DNA from: Sphingomonas hominis
GTDB taxonomy: Bacteria > Pseudomonadota > Alphaproteobacteria > Sphingomonadales > Sphingomonadaceae
Length of the DNA: 62,681 bases
Assembly (NCBI RefSeq): GCF_013328205.1
Contig: NZ_JABULH010000009.1
Location: forward strand, 1 to 62,681
Direction of reading: 5' to 3'
The notes under the pieces are model-generated. The model searched no databases. It saw only the letters and a list, made by a program, of their open reading frames with translations, and was not told where the DNA came from. A program made the position numbers and the translations under genes. Each line of letters begins with the position of its first letter. The first letter of the stretch is position 1. Shown here one piece after another: positions 50,607-58,601 of this stretch.

Positions 50607-50984
50607 CTAGGTGGAGGCTATCCCCAGACCACGCGCAGCTCGTGATTGTCGGTCGCTTCCATCGGGCGTGCTGGCGACGCAAAGCGAGATCGATCGGGTG
50701 GCGTCGTCGCGGTCGAAGCGCACGTTGAGACCACGAAACTGTGCCTCCTCGACAACCGCGATCACGCCCTCGTCGTAGTCGAAGAGCGCGCAAATGCTGG
50801 CCAGCGACCAGGGGCAAACGCGAGCCTCGAAGCTGCATGCGACTAGCGGGTCTTCATCGTCGTGATCGAGGAGTTCGCCGCGTTCGCGAGCGAAGGCCCG
50901 AAAGGCGGCGAGCTGGCGTGCGGTGACCGTCGCGGGCTTCGCGTCGCGCTGGGCGCCGGCGCTGAGGAAGAAGGTGATCGACAT
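50607..50984 (-). CDS. Hypothetical protein
   Basis: A 125-residue protein with an N-terminal helical part (T-A-R-Q-L-A-A-F-R-A-F-A-R-E-R-G-E) and a beta-rich remainder (F-D-Y-D-E-G-V-I-A-V-V-E-E-A-Q). GGGAGGC precedes the ATG. Its own terminator follows. No family recognised; this style of short orphan is typical of sphingomonad plasmids. Confidence 0.68.
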   Translation of the reverse strand: MSITFFLSAGAQRDAKPATVTARQLAAFRAFARERGELLDHDDEDPLVACSFEARVCPWSLASICALFDYDEGVIAVVEEAQFRGLNVRFDRDDATRSISLCVASTPDGSDRQSRAARGLGIAST

Positions 50985-51136
50985 GGCTTTGCCTCCCGAG
51001 TGGAATCACCGGCGCAAAGCCTCCTTCCCTCGACCCGTTAGGGTCGCCCGGACGTCGCCGGGATCGTCGGTCCAAAGGACCGGGATTGATCGTCACGATG
51101 GCGCAGCAAGGTCGTGCGTCGAGTGGCGCTGGTAGC

Positions 51137-51831
51137 GGCGCGCGAGGCGTAGCGAACCGGCGACCCGACGGGGTCGCCGTGACGCGAGCGAGCAGTGCCG
51201 GCGCGGGCTCCGCTGAGCGATCGGCACGGCGCGATGCGCAGCGGTAGCGTTGGCGATGCGACGGCATCGCCACGCCCGCCAGCGAGCCGTGCCGGGAGGC
51301 GGAGCAGGCGTGCGTGTCCACGGCCGACCCGAAGCCCCTTTCAGCGCGGATGCGGTCGCCAATGTGGCAGCGGCAGATCCCGGGTGCCCCTTGCCAGCTG
51401 GCCGGGCCGTCATCCCCCGGTCGGCCGTGGACGACAGCCCGCTAGCGTGCAGGTCTTAACGGAATGCGCTTGAAGTCGGCTCCCGCACCGGTCGAGGCGT
51501 AGCGAGCGTGACGCGCGACGGCGCGGCCGCGATGCGAGCGAGCCGGTGCGGGTCTGCCGCGAGGGGTCGGATCGCCGGCGCGCGAGGCGTAGCGAACTGG
51601 CGACCCGACGGGGTCGCCGTGACGCGAGCGAGCAGTGCCGGTGCGGCGTCCGCTGGGGCGATCGGCACGGCGCGATGCGCAGCGGCAGCGTTGGCGATGC
51701 GACGGCATCGCCACGCCCGCCAGCGAGCCGTGCCGGGAGACCGGGCGGAAGCTAGCTCCGAGCCGCACCGGCCGAGGCGTAGCGAGCGTGACGAGCGACG
51801 GCGCGGCCGCGATGCGAGCGAGCCGGTGCGG
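51137..51831. repeat. Array of REP-like palindromic repeats
   Basis: Six related hairpin units occur in the order A-B-C-A-B-C: A 51137-51205 and 51577-51646; B 51223-51297 and 51664-51737; C 51484-51551 and 51764-51831. The two A copies and two B copies are nearly identical over 65-75 nt and lie about 440 bp apart. Units share a left motif GAGGCGTAGC and a right motif GCGAGCGAGC plus GTGCC, around a variable perfect stem (for example GGCGACCC-GACG-GGGTCGCC). Open frames through the array are not credible genes. Confidence 0.85.
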
Positions 51832-51916
51832 CCATCCGTGGTGAAGTCTCGACCGCTAGGTCAGTCCCCGCGGCGCGAGGGGGCTCGATGCCCCTGAGCG
51901 CCGCCCAGGGCGACGT

Positions 51917-51954
51917 AAAAAAGGGGAGAGGCTCCGGTTGCCCGGAGCCCCTCC
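51917..51954 (-). terminator. Intrinsic terminator of the DUF2493 gene
   Basis: Minus strand: GGAGGGGCTCCG / CGGAGCCTCTCCCC stem followed by six T. It starts 10 nt after the stop codon. Confidence 0.82.
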
Positions 51955-51964
51955 AACGGGTGCG

Positions 51965-52981
51965 TCAGGCGCGACGGCTGCGCGCTGCGGGAGCCATCGG
52001 GGCCTGCTCGGCGAGACGGAAGACGTGGAGCGGCACGCCGGCGGTCCGCATCTTCCGGGCGAAGTCGGACTGGACGCCCGAGCCTTCGCAGACGATCGCT
52101 TCAACCGGGCGCTGGTTGGCGATGCGGTCGTTGCGGAGGAAAGCCGCCTTCGGACCGTACCGCGTCTCCAGCATCATGCGCACCAGCTTGACCTGCCGCG
52201 ACGACGCCCACGCGGCTGCGACGGCGTCCGCACCCTTGTTCATGCCGGTGGTCATCAGGACCATCGCCGGGATCCGACGCTTGATCTGGTCGAGGCGGTC
52301 GAAGAGCTGCTCGTGGTCGTGCCAGACCTGTCCACCCGAGAAGGCGACAATCGGGCCGGTCGGGGCGTGCTCTTCCCGGCGTTTGGCGGCGCGGGCGGCG
52401 AGGTAATCCTTCCCGTCGATGACCGACGCGGTGAGCTTGGAGGAGACCCGGCTGCCGCGGATCGTGTTGAAGGGGCGACCCGTCTCCACGCGGAACACCT
52501 CCCCGGCGTGGTCTCGCATGCACCGCATCGCTTCGGCGCAACCCTCCAGCGTCTGGCAGAGGAGCTGCGTGTCCTCGAGTTCGACGGCGTAGATCTCGCT
52601 GGGGTCGTACGCTTCCACCATGTCCTTCAGCTTGCGGGCGGCGTCGTCCTCGCGTCCCTCGATGCGCTTGGTCACCATGTGGAAGGAGTTGACGATGCCC
52701 CATGCGATGTCGGCGGCAAACTCTTCCATGCGGGTGTCGCGCGTGACGTCGAACACCGTCCGCAGCATGAGGTCGACGGCTGCGGCGGCCATCTCCGGGT
52801 CGGGCATGTCCAGCTTCTCGGGGGCGTTGAAGACGGTCAGCTTGGCCATCTCGCTGCTCTCCACGAAGGCGCCGTCGTAGGTCTGCTGCGTCTCAGCGTC
52901 GATGTTCAAGACGCTGTCGTTCATCCGGACCTCGTTCATCGCGCGGGCGGCGTCGGAGAAGCTGCGGAAAGTGTTGGTCAT
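51965..52981 (-). CDS. DUF2493 / YspA-like SLOG-domain protein
   Basis: A 338-residue protein. The C-terminal domain (about 215-320) is a SLOG-type Rossmann-like fold of the DUF2493 family: I-V-A-F-S-G-G-Q-V-W-H-D-H, V-L-M-T-T-G-M-N-K-G-A-D-A-V-A-A-A-W-A, and R-N-D-R-I-A-N-Q-R-P-V-E-A-I-V. SLOG domains bind nucleotide-derived ligands. The N-terminal 200 residues are helical and have no recognised domain. GGAGG lies 7 nt before the ATG. A small dyad (CTCACC ... GGTGAG, 53005-53024) just upstream could be an operator. Such proteins are frequent on sphingomonad plasmids with ssb and DUF736. Confidence 0.85.
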   Translation of the reverse strand: MTNTFRSFSDAARAMNEVRMNDSVLNIDAETQQTYDGAFVESSEMAKLTVFNAPEKLDMPDPEMAAAAVDLMLRTVFDVTRDTRMEEFAADIAWGIVNSFHMVTKRIEGREDDAARKLKDMVEAYDPSEIYAVELEDTQLLCQTLEGCAEAMRCMRDHAGEVFRVETGRPFNTIRGSRVSSKLTASVIDGKDYLAARAAKRREEHAPTGPIVAFSGGQVWHDHEQLFDRLDQIKRRIPAMVLMTTGMNKGADAVAAAWASSRQVKLVRMMLETRYGPKAAFLRNDRIANQRPVEAIVCEGSGVQSDFARKMRTAGVPLHVFRLAEQAPMAPAARSRRA

Positions 52982-53499
52982 GATAGCCTCCATGAGTTGA
53001 AAATCTCACCTTCTTCTCGGTGAGGAATCTCACTCGGCATGCGGCGGTCAGGGCCGTCAGGGACGTTAACCGGGAAGCCGCGCCCATCGGGCGTGGACCC
53101 CGGTTAACGCTCGCGAGTGGGGGAGCCGATTTTCTCGGCCCCCAGAATGGAGCGAAGCGGAGTGGCGGGGGTCGTGAAAATTGGGGGCACCGCTCGTCCT
53201 TGACGGTTCGCCAACCCCGCATGCCAAACTTCCACATCACAGAGAGAGAAAATATTGGTTTGGGGCGGGTGCGCCGGGGTGATCCGAGCACGAGCGGCGG
53301 TGCTGTGGCCGCCAGGCCGCAGCACCGCTAGGCAGCTCTGCTGCCGTCGCTCGCGCGCAGGACGCCCCGGCGTCGGCAAAGGGATCGATACCCGGAGGGC
53401 GGAGACCCCTTCAGGGGGCTCCGTAAGGCCCGTCAGGGCCGATGAGAGCCCGGTCCCGCCCACAAGGCGGGACGCCCCGCCAACCCCTTCCCTGCCGCT
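52982..53499. other. Gene-free region with repeats
   Basis: No coding signal. It contains the dyad at 53005-53024, a hairpin around 53291-53330 (CGGTGCTG ... CAGCACCG), and at 53399-53476 one copy of a second repeat family (GGAGACCC ... GGGGCTCCG ... GAGCCCGGTCCCGCCC) whose other copy is at 56520-56590. Confidence 0.55.
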
Positions 53500-53901
53500 C
53501 TATTGGGCATCCTGCCCGTCGTCGCGCTCCCACGCGCCCTCACCCCATGTTTCGTCGTAGCCCGGATCATCCGGATCGAGCCCCATGTTGGGATCGTCAC
53601 CCGAGCTGGCTGGGTCACCGGGCTCGCTCTCGCGATGGTCGTCGGCTTGCGAGGAGCCACGGAAGCACGCCGGGTCGCAGAGCAGCATGGGGATGCCGCG
53701 GCAGACCAGCTGGACGCCGTCGATAGAGAGCGGCTTGGTGGCGAGCCGTGCGCAGGGCTGGTTGCTCCGATCGCGGAAGCCGCAGGGTGCAGCAAGCGGC
53801 TCCTGTCGAGGTGCCTCGGGGCCGTCGTCAGGTTGGTTCTCGGCCAAAGCAACGGAGCCACTGTCGGGCTGAGGATCGAACATGTCGTGCTGCGCGCGCA
53901 T
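53500..53901 (-). CDS. Hypothetical protein with cysteine pairs and acidic tail
   Basis: A 133-residue protein. The central part has C-G-F-R-D-R-S-N-Q-P-C and later C-R-G-I-P-M-L-L-C-D-P-A-C-F, a possible metal site, and the last 45 residues are very acidic (D-P-D-D-P-G-Y-D-E-T-W-G-E). GGAGGAAA precedes the ATG. It lies downstream of ssb on the same strand but beyond its terminator. No family recognised. Confidence 0.62.
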   Translation of the reverse strand: MRAQHDMFDPQPDSGSVALAENQPDDGPEAPRQEPLAAPCGFRDRSNQPCARLATKPLSIDGVQLVCRGIPMLLCDPACFRGSSQADDHRESEPGDPASSGDDPNMGLDPDDPGYDETWGEGAWERDDGQDAQ

Positions 53902-53970
53902 CGCGGGTTTCCTCCGGAATCTTGGGACAGGTGCGAAGGGGGGGCTCGCCGGTTGAGGCGTGAGCACGCG

Positions 53971-53998
53971 AAAAGGGCGGCGCCGCGAGGCGCCGCCC
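53971..53998 (-). terminator. Intrinsic terminator of ssb
   Basis: Perfect stem GGGCGGCGCC / GGCGCCGCCC around GCGA, followed on the minus strand by TTTT. It begins 13 nt after the ssb stop. Confidence 0.82.
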
Positions 53999-54010
53999 GA
54001 ACCCGGCGGG

Positions 54011-54349
54011 TCAGTAGAACTCGGCGCGGTCGGCGATGATCTCGCAGCCGTAGCGGTCGTTGCCCTCGGCGTCCTGCCAGCGGGTGTAGTGGAGGCGACC
54101 CTCGATCGCGATCAGGTCGCCCTTCTTGCGGTTGCCGGCGACAGCCTTGGCGAGGCCGTTGAAGCAGGTGACCTTGTGGTATTCGGTCTCCTTGACGGTG
54201 AAGCCGTCCTCGCCCTTGTAGGTGTGGCCATCCTTGTTCAGCTTGGGGCGGTCGGTCGCGACGAAGATCGTGGCGACGTTGGTGGTGGGGTTCACCGCGC
54301 GCAGTTCTGGGGTGCGGGTCAGGCGGCCGATCAGGTTCACGTTGTTCAT
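54011..54349 (-). CDS. ssb: Single-stranded DNA-binding protein
   Basis: A 112-residue OB-fold protein. M-N-N-V-N-L-I-G-R-L-T-R-T-P-E-L, A-T-I-F-V-A-T-D-R-P, V-T-C-F-N-G-L-A-K-A-V and L-I-A-I-E-G-R-L-H-Y match bacterial SSB. It stops right after the OB core and lacks the acidic C-terminal tail that recruits partner proteins, so it is a minimal plasmid-type SSB. It probably protects transferred single strands. The gene is monocistronic, with its own terminator. Confidence 0.93.
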   Translation of the reverse strand: MNNVNLIGRLTRTPELRAVNPTTNVATIFVATDRPKLNKDGHTYKGEDGFTVKETEYHKVTCFNGLAKAVAGNRKKGDLIAIEGRLHYTRWQDAEGNDRYGCEIIADRAEFY

Positions 54350-55007
54350 GGCGATAGCTCCCTCGGGTGATGTCGGGCGGATCGTCCGCCGGTGTCACCG
54401 ATGAGCGAGCTGGCGCGGTGCTGCGCACCGGAGGGGCGGCCGGGATCGTCGCGCAGGCGACGAGCGCGGTCGACCTGGAGGGAAACCTCTTTTGCAGGGG
54501 TGGTGCGGGCAGCCGCGCTTCAGCGCGGCAACACGGCCCTGCCAAAGGGGTTGCGCGGTGCCGGGCCGGCTCGCAGGTGACACGACCCGGCGGATGAGAC
54601 GCCTGGTAGCAGCCAAGATGTCGGAGCGGACGCCATGAACAGGCTCCGTGGACCGGCAGGATTGGCCGCCTGATCCGCCTGCCCGGACGAATCGGCACGC
54701 GGTGAAGCTCGCCACCAGCGTCGGGCGCGGCAGCGCCCATGACTGCCCCGAGCTGGGCATGAGTGGACCACACAGCCGAGGACGTCGCCGATAGGGAGGC
54801 CGAATATCACAAGGTCGCCGTCGATTGGGCGCCTCGCCGGAGCCGTCGGGACACGCTGAGGTGAAGGTCGGCCGCGGATGAGGCGGGAGCAGCCTGATCG
54901 ACGCGTCTTCGCTGGTCCGCTGGGTTCGGGTAGTGCTTGCGGGGCTATCCCGGGAGGAGCGAGGGCGATCGAGACAGGGACCGACGCGGCAGCGTCGGTC
55001 CTGGCGA
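54350..55007. other. Gene-free stretch
   Basis: About 660 bp. Several long frames cross it but none has a ribosome site, homology or consistent codon use. A GGGACCGACGC-type hairpin around 54977-55002 may end the gene that stops at 55008. Nothing else was recognised. Confidence 0.45.
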
Positions 55008-55220
55008 TCAGCCGAAGAGCTTGCCGATCGCGGCGCCGGCCGTCAGGAGGGCGGCAGCAGCCAAGGTCGCCTGAAAGAACAGGGTCCCGGGGAAGAAGCG
55101 CACCTCGAGCTTGGTCTTGGCGAGGTCCGCCTGCGTCTTCTGGATCTCGACCTGCATCTTGTCGATCCGCGCGAGCTGCTCGCGGATATCGAGTTGCGGA
55201 TCTGGTGCGACGGTCGCCAT
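55008..55220 (-). CDS. Small coiled-coil, membrane-anchored protein
   Basis: A 70-residue protein. A charged coiled coil (Q-L-A-R-I-D-K-M-Q-V-E-I-Q-K-T-Q-A-D-L-A-K) is followed by a C-terminal membrane helix (F-F-Q-A-T-L-A-A-A-A-L-L-T-A-G-A-A). GGAGG sits 7 nt before the ATG, confirming the start. The layout resembles small phage or plasmid membrane proteins. Function unknown. Confidence 0.72.
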   Translation of the reverse strand: MATVAPDPQLDIREQLARIDKMQVEIQKTQADLAKTKLEVRFFPGTLFFQATLAAAALLTAGAAIGKLFG

Positions 55221-55405
55221 GGTAGCCTCCATATAGCGTGGAACAGTGAACGATTGAAGTGCCGCGCTGGCCCAATGTTGGAAAGGGCGAGCGCAGCCCG
55301 AAATGCGCGAAGCATCCGGCACGTCGACGGGGACCGCTCCGGGTGTCGAAGCGATCCCAGTCGAGGGAGTGCGGGGGCGACGCGTGCGCGCCGCCCGGTG
55401 TTCGA

Positions 55406-55864
55406 TCAGGCGACCTCCTCGACCGGGGCGGTGCTCTCGCCGAGGCCGTCGCCGGCAGGCAGGCCGGAGGCCGAGCCGTCGGCGCCGAACGGCGGAGCGG
55501 GGTCCTCGTCCGACTTGATGCCGAGCGCGCTGGTCACGTCGCGGCGCTTCTGCGCGCGCTGCCAGACGATGTTGTACGAGCCGTCCTCCTGCCGGAAGGC
55601 CGAGACCTGCAGCGGCTGGGCGAGCGAGGGATCGTCGATGCGGCCGTTGAGGAACGCCTCGCCGGTGTTGTTCGACGTGAGTTCGAAGAAGGCGCCGACC
55701 TGCACCCAGGTGCGGCCGGGAGTCAGCGCGTGGATCTCGTAGCGCGGCGCGCGCGGGTTGGTGGACTGCACCGGCTTCAGCGCGATCGTCATCGCAACCG
55801 CGAGCGTCGAGATGCGGCCCATGAAGATGCCGGCGTCGTTCTGCTTGATCTGACCGATGTTCAT
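55406..55864 (-). CDS. DUF736 protein (copy 1)
   Basis: A 152-residue DUF736 protein: M-N-I-G-Q-I-K-Q-N-D-A-G-I-F-M-G-R-I-S-T-L then Y-E-I-H-A-L, G-R-T-W-V-Q-V-G-A-F-F-E, and Y-N-I-V-W-Q-R. DUF736 genes are widespread on conjugative elements of alphaproteobacteria; their role is unknown. The C-terminal tail is acidic and low-complexity and differs from copy 2. The gene and its 130-bp leader are duplicated at 58602-59117. AGGAGAC lies upstream of the ATG. Confidence 0.9.
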   Translation of the reverse strand: MNIGQIKQNDAGIFMGRISTLAVAMTIALKPVQSTNPRAPRYEIHALTPGRTWVQVGAFFELTSNNTGEAFLNGRIDDPSLAQPLQVSAFRQEDGSYNIVWQRAQKRRDVTSALGIKSDEDPAPPFGADGSASGLPAGDGLGESTAPVEEVA

Positions 55865-55994
55865 CGTAACGTCTCCTGTGTCGGCTGGACCCCATGTCCT
55901 CGACACCATCTTTAATCCCTCTCTCCTCCCCGGCCCTTCGGCCGGGCAGGGCGCGCAAGCGCCCCTCACCGACGCGCTTATCGCGCGGCGGTGG
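55473..55994. repeat. 522-bp segmental duplication, copy 1
   Basis: This stretch recurs at 58726-59247 with only about ten visible differences. It covers most of the DUF736 coding region and about 130 bp of leader, including a CCGGCC-CTTC-GGCCGG hairpin. The boundaries are sharp; beyond them the sequences are unrelated. Confidence 0.92.
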
Positions 55995-56201
55995 TGGACC
56001 GCAGGAGACGATTCATGACTGTTCCAAGGGGACGCGCTGCAGCTCCCTTGAGTAAATCGAGTTTGGGGAGTCGCTCGCATAAGCAGCCGTACCACGCACG
56101 TTCCGGCCTACAATTTATGTGGAGGATGTGGCGACGTCCTCTATAGTAACGTTGCTGAGCGGGTCGCAGCACGTTCGGCAAGCCGAAAGCGGAGTCTGCC
56201 G
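55995..56201. other. Short intergenic region
   Basis: Together with the duplicated leader this makes about 340 bp without a gene. No clear signals apart from the leader hairpin. Confidence 0.4.
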
Positions 56202-56444
56202 ATGTACTCTCGTATCTTTCGTGGAGCGCTTATAGTTGCCGCGGTGGTTGCAGCGGGTGCTGCATTCGCGGTCTGGTCTATTGGTCTAGTGCGGTCGACC
56301 ATTCCGCCGAGCGTTGAGCCAGTGGGTGTCGCGATCGTTACCGTCCTGTCGCTGGTGGTTGTCGGGTGGGTGATTGACGCAGCCCAGAGCGTCACCGGAC
56401 GGTGGATTGAGGCAGCGATGCCGATCGGCGCGCGCGAGGCGTAG
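56202..56444 (+). CDS. Two-helix membrane protein ending in a REP-like repeat
   Basis: An 80-residue protein with two membrane segments (A-L-I-V-A-A-V-V-A-A-G-A-A-F-A-V-W-S-I-G and V-A-I-V-T-V-L-S-L-V-V-V-G-W-V-I). GGAG lies 9 nt before the ATG. The last residues (A-R-E-A) and the stop codon are supplied by the REP-like element at 56431-56493, whose left motif GAGGCGTAG contains the TAG. Function unknown. Confidence 0.62.
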   Translation: MYSRIFRGALIVAAVVAAGAAFAVWSIGLVRSTIPPSVEPVGVAIVTVLSLVVVGWVIDAAQSVTGRWIEAAMPIGAREA

Positions 56445-56493
56445 CAAGTGATAGGCCCTCGCAGGGCCTTCACGCAGCGAGCGAGCCGTGCCG
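56431..56493. repeat. REP-like palindromic repeat
   Basis: Left motif GAGGCGTAGCAA, inner stem AGGCCCT-CGC-AGGGCCT, right motif GCGAGCGAGC-CGTGCC. Same family as the array at 51137-51831. Confidence 0.8.
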
Positions 56494-56519
56494 ACAGCGA
56501 GGGATCGTCACCCGGCAGG

Positions 56520-56590
56520 GCGGAGACCCGCGAGGGGCTCCGGGCGGCGAAGCCGGCTAGAGCCCGGTCCCGCCCGTAGGGCGGGCGCCC
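56520..56590. repeat. Second repeat family, copy 2
   Basis: GGAGACCC ... GGGGCTCCG ... GAGCCCGGTCCCGCCC ... GGGCGGGCGCCC, matching 53399-53476. Two nested hairpins are possible. It directly follows the REP-like element. Confidence 0.65.
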
Positions 56591-56704
56591 TGAAAAGGCT
56601 TGAAGGTCACCGATGTAGCTGCGGTGCCGGGCACGTTCTGGCGGCCAACTCGCCGACTCGTTATGGCCGGACGATCTTGGCCGACACGATTGGGGGGAAG
56701 CGAC

Positions 56705-57052
56705 ATGAGAAACGCGATGCTGGCGATCATCGGCGCATTTGCTCTGGCGGGCTGCAGCAAGTCGGTCGAGGGCACGTACAACATGGTCAACGGCCCCGTG
56801 CCGGGCGTGGTCGCGACCTTTGGTGACAAGACCTTCTCGCTGTCGAGCGGCGCGAGCGGTAGCTACGAGGTCAGTGGAGACACCGTCATCTTGAGCGGCA
56901 ACTCGCTCGGCGGGACCTATAAGATCGACGGCGGGAAGCTGGTCGGCGATCGCTTCTCGTTCGTTCCTCGTGACCCGAACGACAAGTCGCCGATCAACCG
57001 CGGACCGCGTTCGTCGGGCAGCATGCCGACGACTGGTGGGAAAGCCTTCTAG
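56705..57052 (+). CDS. Small lipoprotein
   Basis: A 115-residue protein with a signal peptide and lipobox (I-I-G-A-F-A-L-A-G-C-S-K-S), so Cys17 should be acylated. The mature part is beta-rich and Gly/Ser-rich (D-K-T-F-S-L-S-S-G-A-S-G-S-Y-E-V), with a Y-K-I-D-G-G-K-L-V-G strand, like small lipocalin-style surface proteins. Its ATG is preceded by GGGGGGAAG. It converges with the next gene and overlaps its end by 4 nt. Confidence 0.75.
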   Translation: MRNAMLAIIGAFALAGCSKSVEGTYNMVNGPVPGVVATFGDKTFSLSSGASGSYEVSGDTVILSGNSLGGTYKIDGGKLVGDRFSFVPRDPNDKSPINRGPRSSGSMPTTGGKAF

Positions 57053-57396
57053 GGCCGAGAGTGAGTCTTCTCGCCGTTCGGGGCGGTTAGGCCGAACTCG
57101 GCGTCTATGTCGCGACCTGCCGCCTCCCGGATAGCGGACAACTCGGTGTGGGTGATCCGACCATCGACCATGGCTGTCCGGTAGGCCTGCGCTCCGAGGG
57201 GTCCGGCTCGGGACAGGACGATCGCGTCGCGCTCGCCCGTCGCGCTCACAGGCCCGAAGGGCCAAAGTGCGATGGAGACTGCACCTAGGCCTGCGGCGAG
57301 GATCACAAAGCTGAAGGGCACTCGTCGTCGTGCGAACAAGAAGAGCGCGCCTGCCAGAAACAGGATCAGCACCGCGATGGGAATGAGGTTGAGCAT
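57049..57396 (-). CDS. Membrane-anchored hypothetical protein
   Basis: A 115-residue protein with two N-terminal membrane helices (L-I-P-I-A-V-L-I-L-F-L-A-G-A-L-F-L and F-V-I-L-A-A-G-L-G-A-V-S-I-A-L-W-P). A cytoplasmic or periplasmic helical tail follows, with V-D-G-R-I-T-H-T-E-L-S-A-I-R-E-A, which resembles a single EF-hand-like or TerB-like turn. GAGGC precedes the ATG. Function unknown. Confidence 0.66.
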   Translation of the reverse strand: MLNLIPIAVLILFLAGALFLFARRRVPFSFVILAAGLGAVSIALWPFGPVSATGERDAIVLSRAGPLGAQAYRTAMVDGRITHTELSAIREAAGRDIDAEFGLTAPNGEKTHSRP

Positions 57397-57457
57397 GATC
57401 GGGCCTCTCGGATGAGCCATCGTATGGGCAGGCGACCGCAGCCGCCAGAGCTACTGG

Positions 57458-57670
57458 TCAGGTGACGCGAATGGCGATCGTCTCGTCGTCGCCGTTATCG
57501 ATGACGAGGACGGTGCGGCCATCGCGTGCGGCAGCTGCTGCCGCGTCCGCGGGCCAGTCGCCGTACTCGCGCAACGTCTTGGCCATGTGTGCCTCGGCAC
57601 TGGCGCGATCTGGGTGATCCTTGATGATCGTGTCGAACGATAGCGACTGGTGAAGGGTTTGAATGGGCAT
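57458..57670 (-). CDS. Small hypothetical protein
   Basis: A 70-residue soluble protein (F-D-T-I-I-K-D-H-P-D-R-A-S-A-E-A-H-M-A-K-T-L-R-E, then T-V-L-V-I-D-N-G-D-D-E-T). The ATG has GGAAA upstream. A REP-like repeat sits in its leader at 57691-57757. No family recognised. Confidence 0.6.
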   Translation of the reverse strand: MPIQTLHQSLSFDTIIKDHPDRASAEAHMAKTLREYGDWPADAAAAAARDGRTVLVIDNGDDETIAIRVT

Positions 57671-57690
57671 GGTGATTTCCAGCGAAGGCC

Positions 57691-57757
57691 GGCACATGCG
57701 AGGCGTAGCAAGTGGGCGACCCACAGGGTTCGCCACGACGCGAGCGAGCAGTGCCTG
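57691..57757. repeat. REP-like palindromic repeat
   Basis: GAGGCGTAGCAA, stem GGCGACCC-ACA-GGGTTCGCC, then GCGAGCGAGC-AGTGCC; flanked by GGCA and TGCC. Same family as the 51137-51831 array, here in a 5' leader. Confidence 0.8.
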
Positions 57758-57831
57758 GCGAGCCATCGTGACCGACAGCGACCGACGCGCGACAGACGAG
57801 GCGGTGCGATCCGATCAGGTGAGGCGTGATT

Positions 57832-58287
57832 TTACCCTGCGGTTGTGGGAACCAGCACGAAGGGTGGCGGAAGGTACGCGCCAGTGGCGAAATGCTCCCG
57901 CAGGTCGTCGAGGGTCGCGATCTCGCCGGCTTCGTCGGATGTCAGGACGGGGCGGCCGTCTTCGTCGGCGGTGAAGGCGCGACGCTCGCCCACGCCCTTC
58001 CAGATGACGATCTCGGCGGGGAAGGAACCCGGCGCGCCGCCCGACCAGCGCCAGAACGGCAGGTCGTTCGTGCAGCAGAAGTCCTCGATCTCGTCGATCT
58101 TGCCGTTTGCGATCTCGTGGCCGCGCAGCACGAGTGGTTCACCGTCGGGTAGGTCGTTGGCGGTGAAAGGCTCGCCGTCCCACTCGGTGGAAAGGTTTTC
58201 GGCGTTAGCCTTTTCGATGAGCTCGCCGAGAAGATCAGCGGAAAGTCTTCCACCGATCGAAATTGAGACAGATACGCGGTCAGCCAT
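57832..58287 (-). CDS. Hypothetical protein
   Basis: A 151-residue protein (I-S-I-G-G-R-L-S-A-D-L-L-G-E-L-I-E-K-A-N-A-E, F-C-C-T-N-D-L-P-F-W-R-W-S-G-G, then a C-terminal helical segment). It is acidic overall, with a central C-C-x-N motif. GAGG precedes the ATG; the longer upstream frame is not supported. No family recognised, but similar proteins occur on sphingomonad plasmids. Confidence 0.66.
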   Translation of the reverse strand: MADRVSVSISIGGRLSADLLGELIEKANAENLSTEWDGEPFTANDLPDGEPLVLRGHEIANGKIDEIEDFCCTNDLPFWRWSGGAPGSFPAEIVIWKGVGERRAFTADEDGRPVLTSDEAGEIATLDDLREHFATGAYLPPPFVLVPTTAG

Positions 58288-58601
58288 GGTGGCACCTCGT
58301 GGATATCGTGGCGCGCTGGTCTTGAGCGGTCCTTCGGCACCATTCGTCCAGCTATCCACCGCCACCCCCCTTCCCTTCGGCTAAAAGGTTGAAAGACTGT
58401 TTCTATTAAGGGTCATTGATGCAGCAGAATCTAGTTATGCCGAAGATGCAAGACGGTTTTGGGTCCGTTTCGATGCCTGTCTCCCTTTGAGCAAAAAAAG
58501 GGCGATGCCGGGGGAGGCATCGCCCGAGTGACGCGCAGGGAGTGGGGGGAGCCTGCGACGTCTGCCGGTGCCGCGAGGGAGCGAGCGGCACCGGGAGGGG
58601 A
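58288..58601. other. Short gene-free region with a terminator
   Basis: About 310 bp. Its only recognisable content is the terminator at 58493-58525 for the gene to the right. Confidence 0.45.
58493..58525 (-). terminator. Intrinsic terminator of DUF736 copy 2
   Basis: Perfect stem GGGCGATGCC / GGCATCGCCC with a 6-nt loop, followed on the minus strand by seven T. It lies about 75 nt after the stop. Confidence 0.82.

Noticed and set aside
51137-51831. CRISPR array
   Set aside because: The repeats are 65-75 nt, of three types, irregularly spaced and each palindromic, with no uniform spacers and no cas genes.
53433-54773. 446-codon minus-strand frame across ssb and the neighbouring gene
   Set aside because: It runs out of frame through ssb and through repeats; composition is that of a shadow frame.
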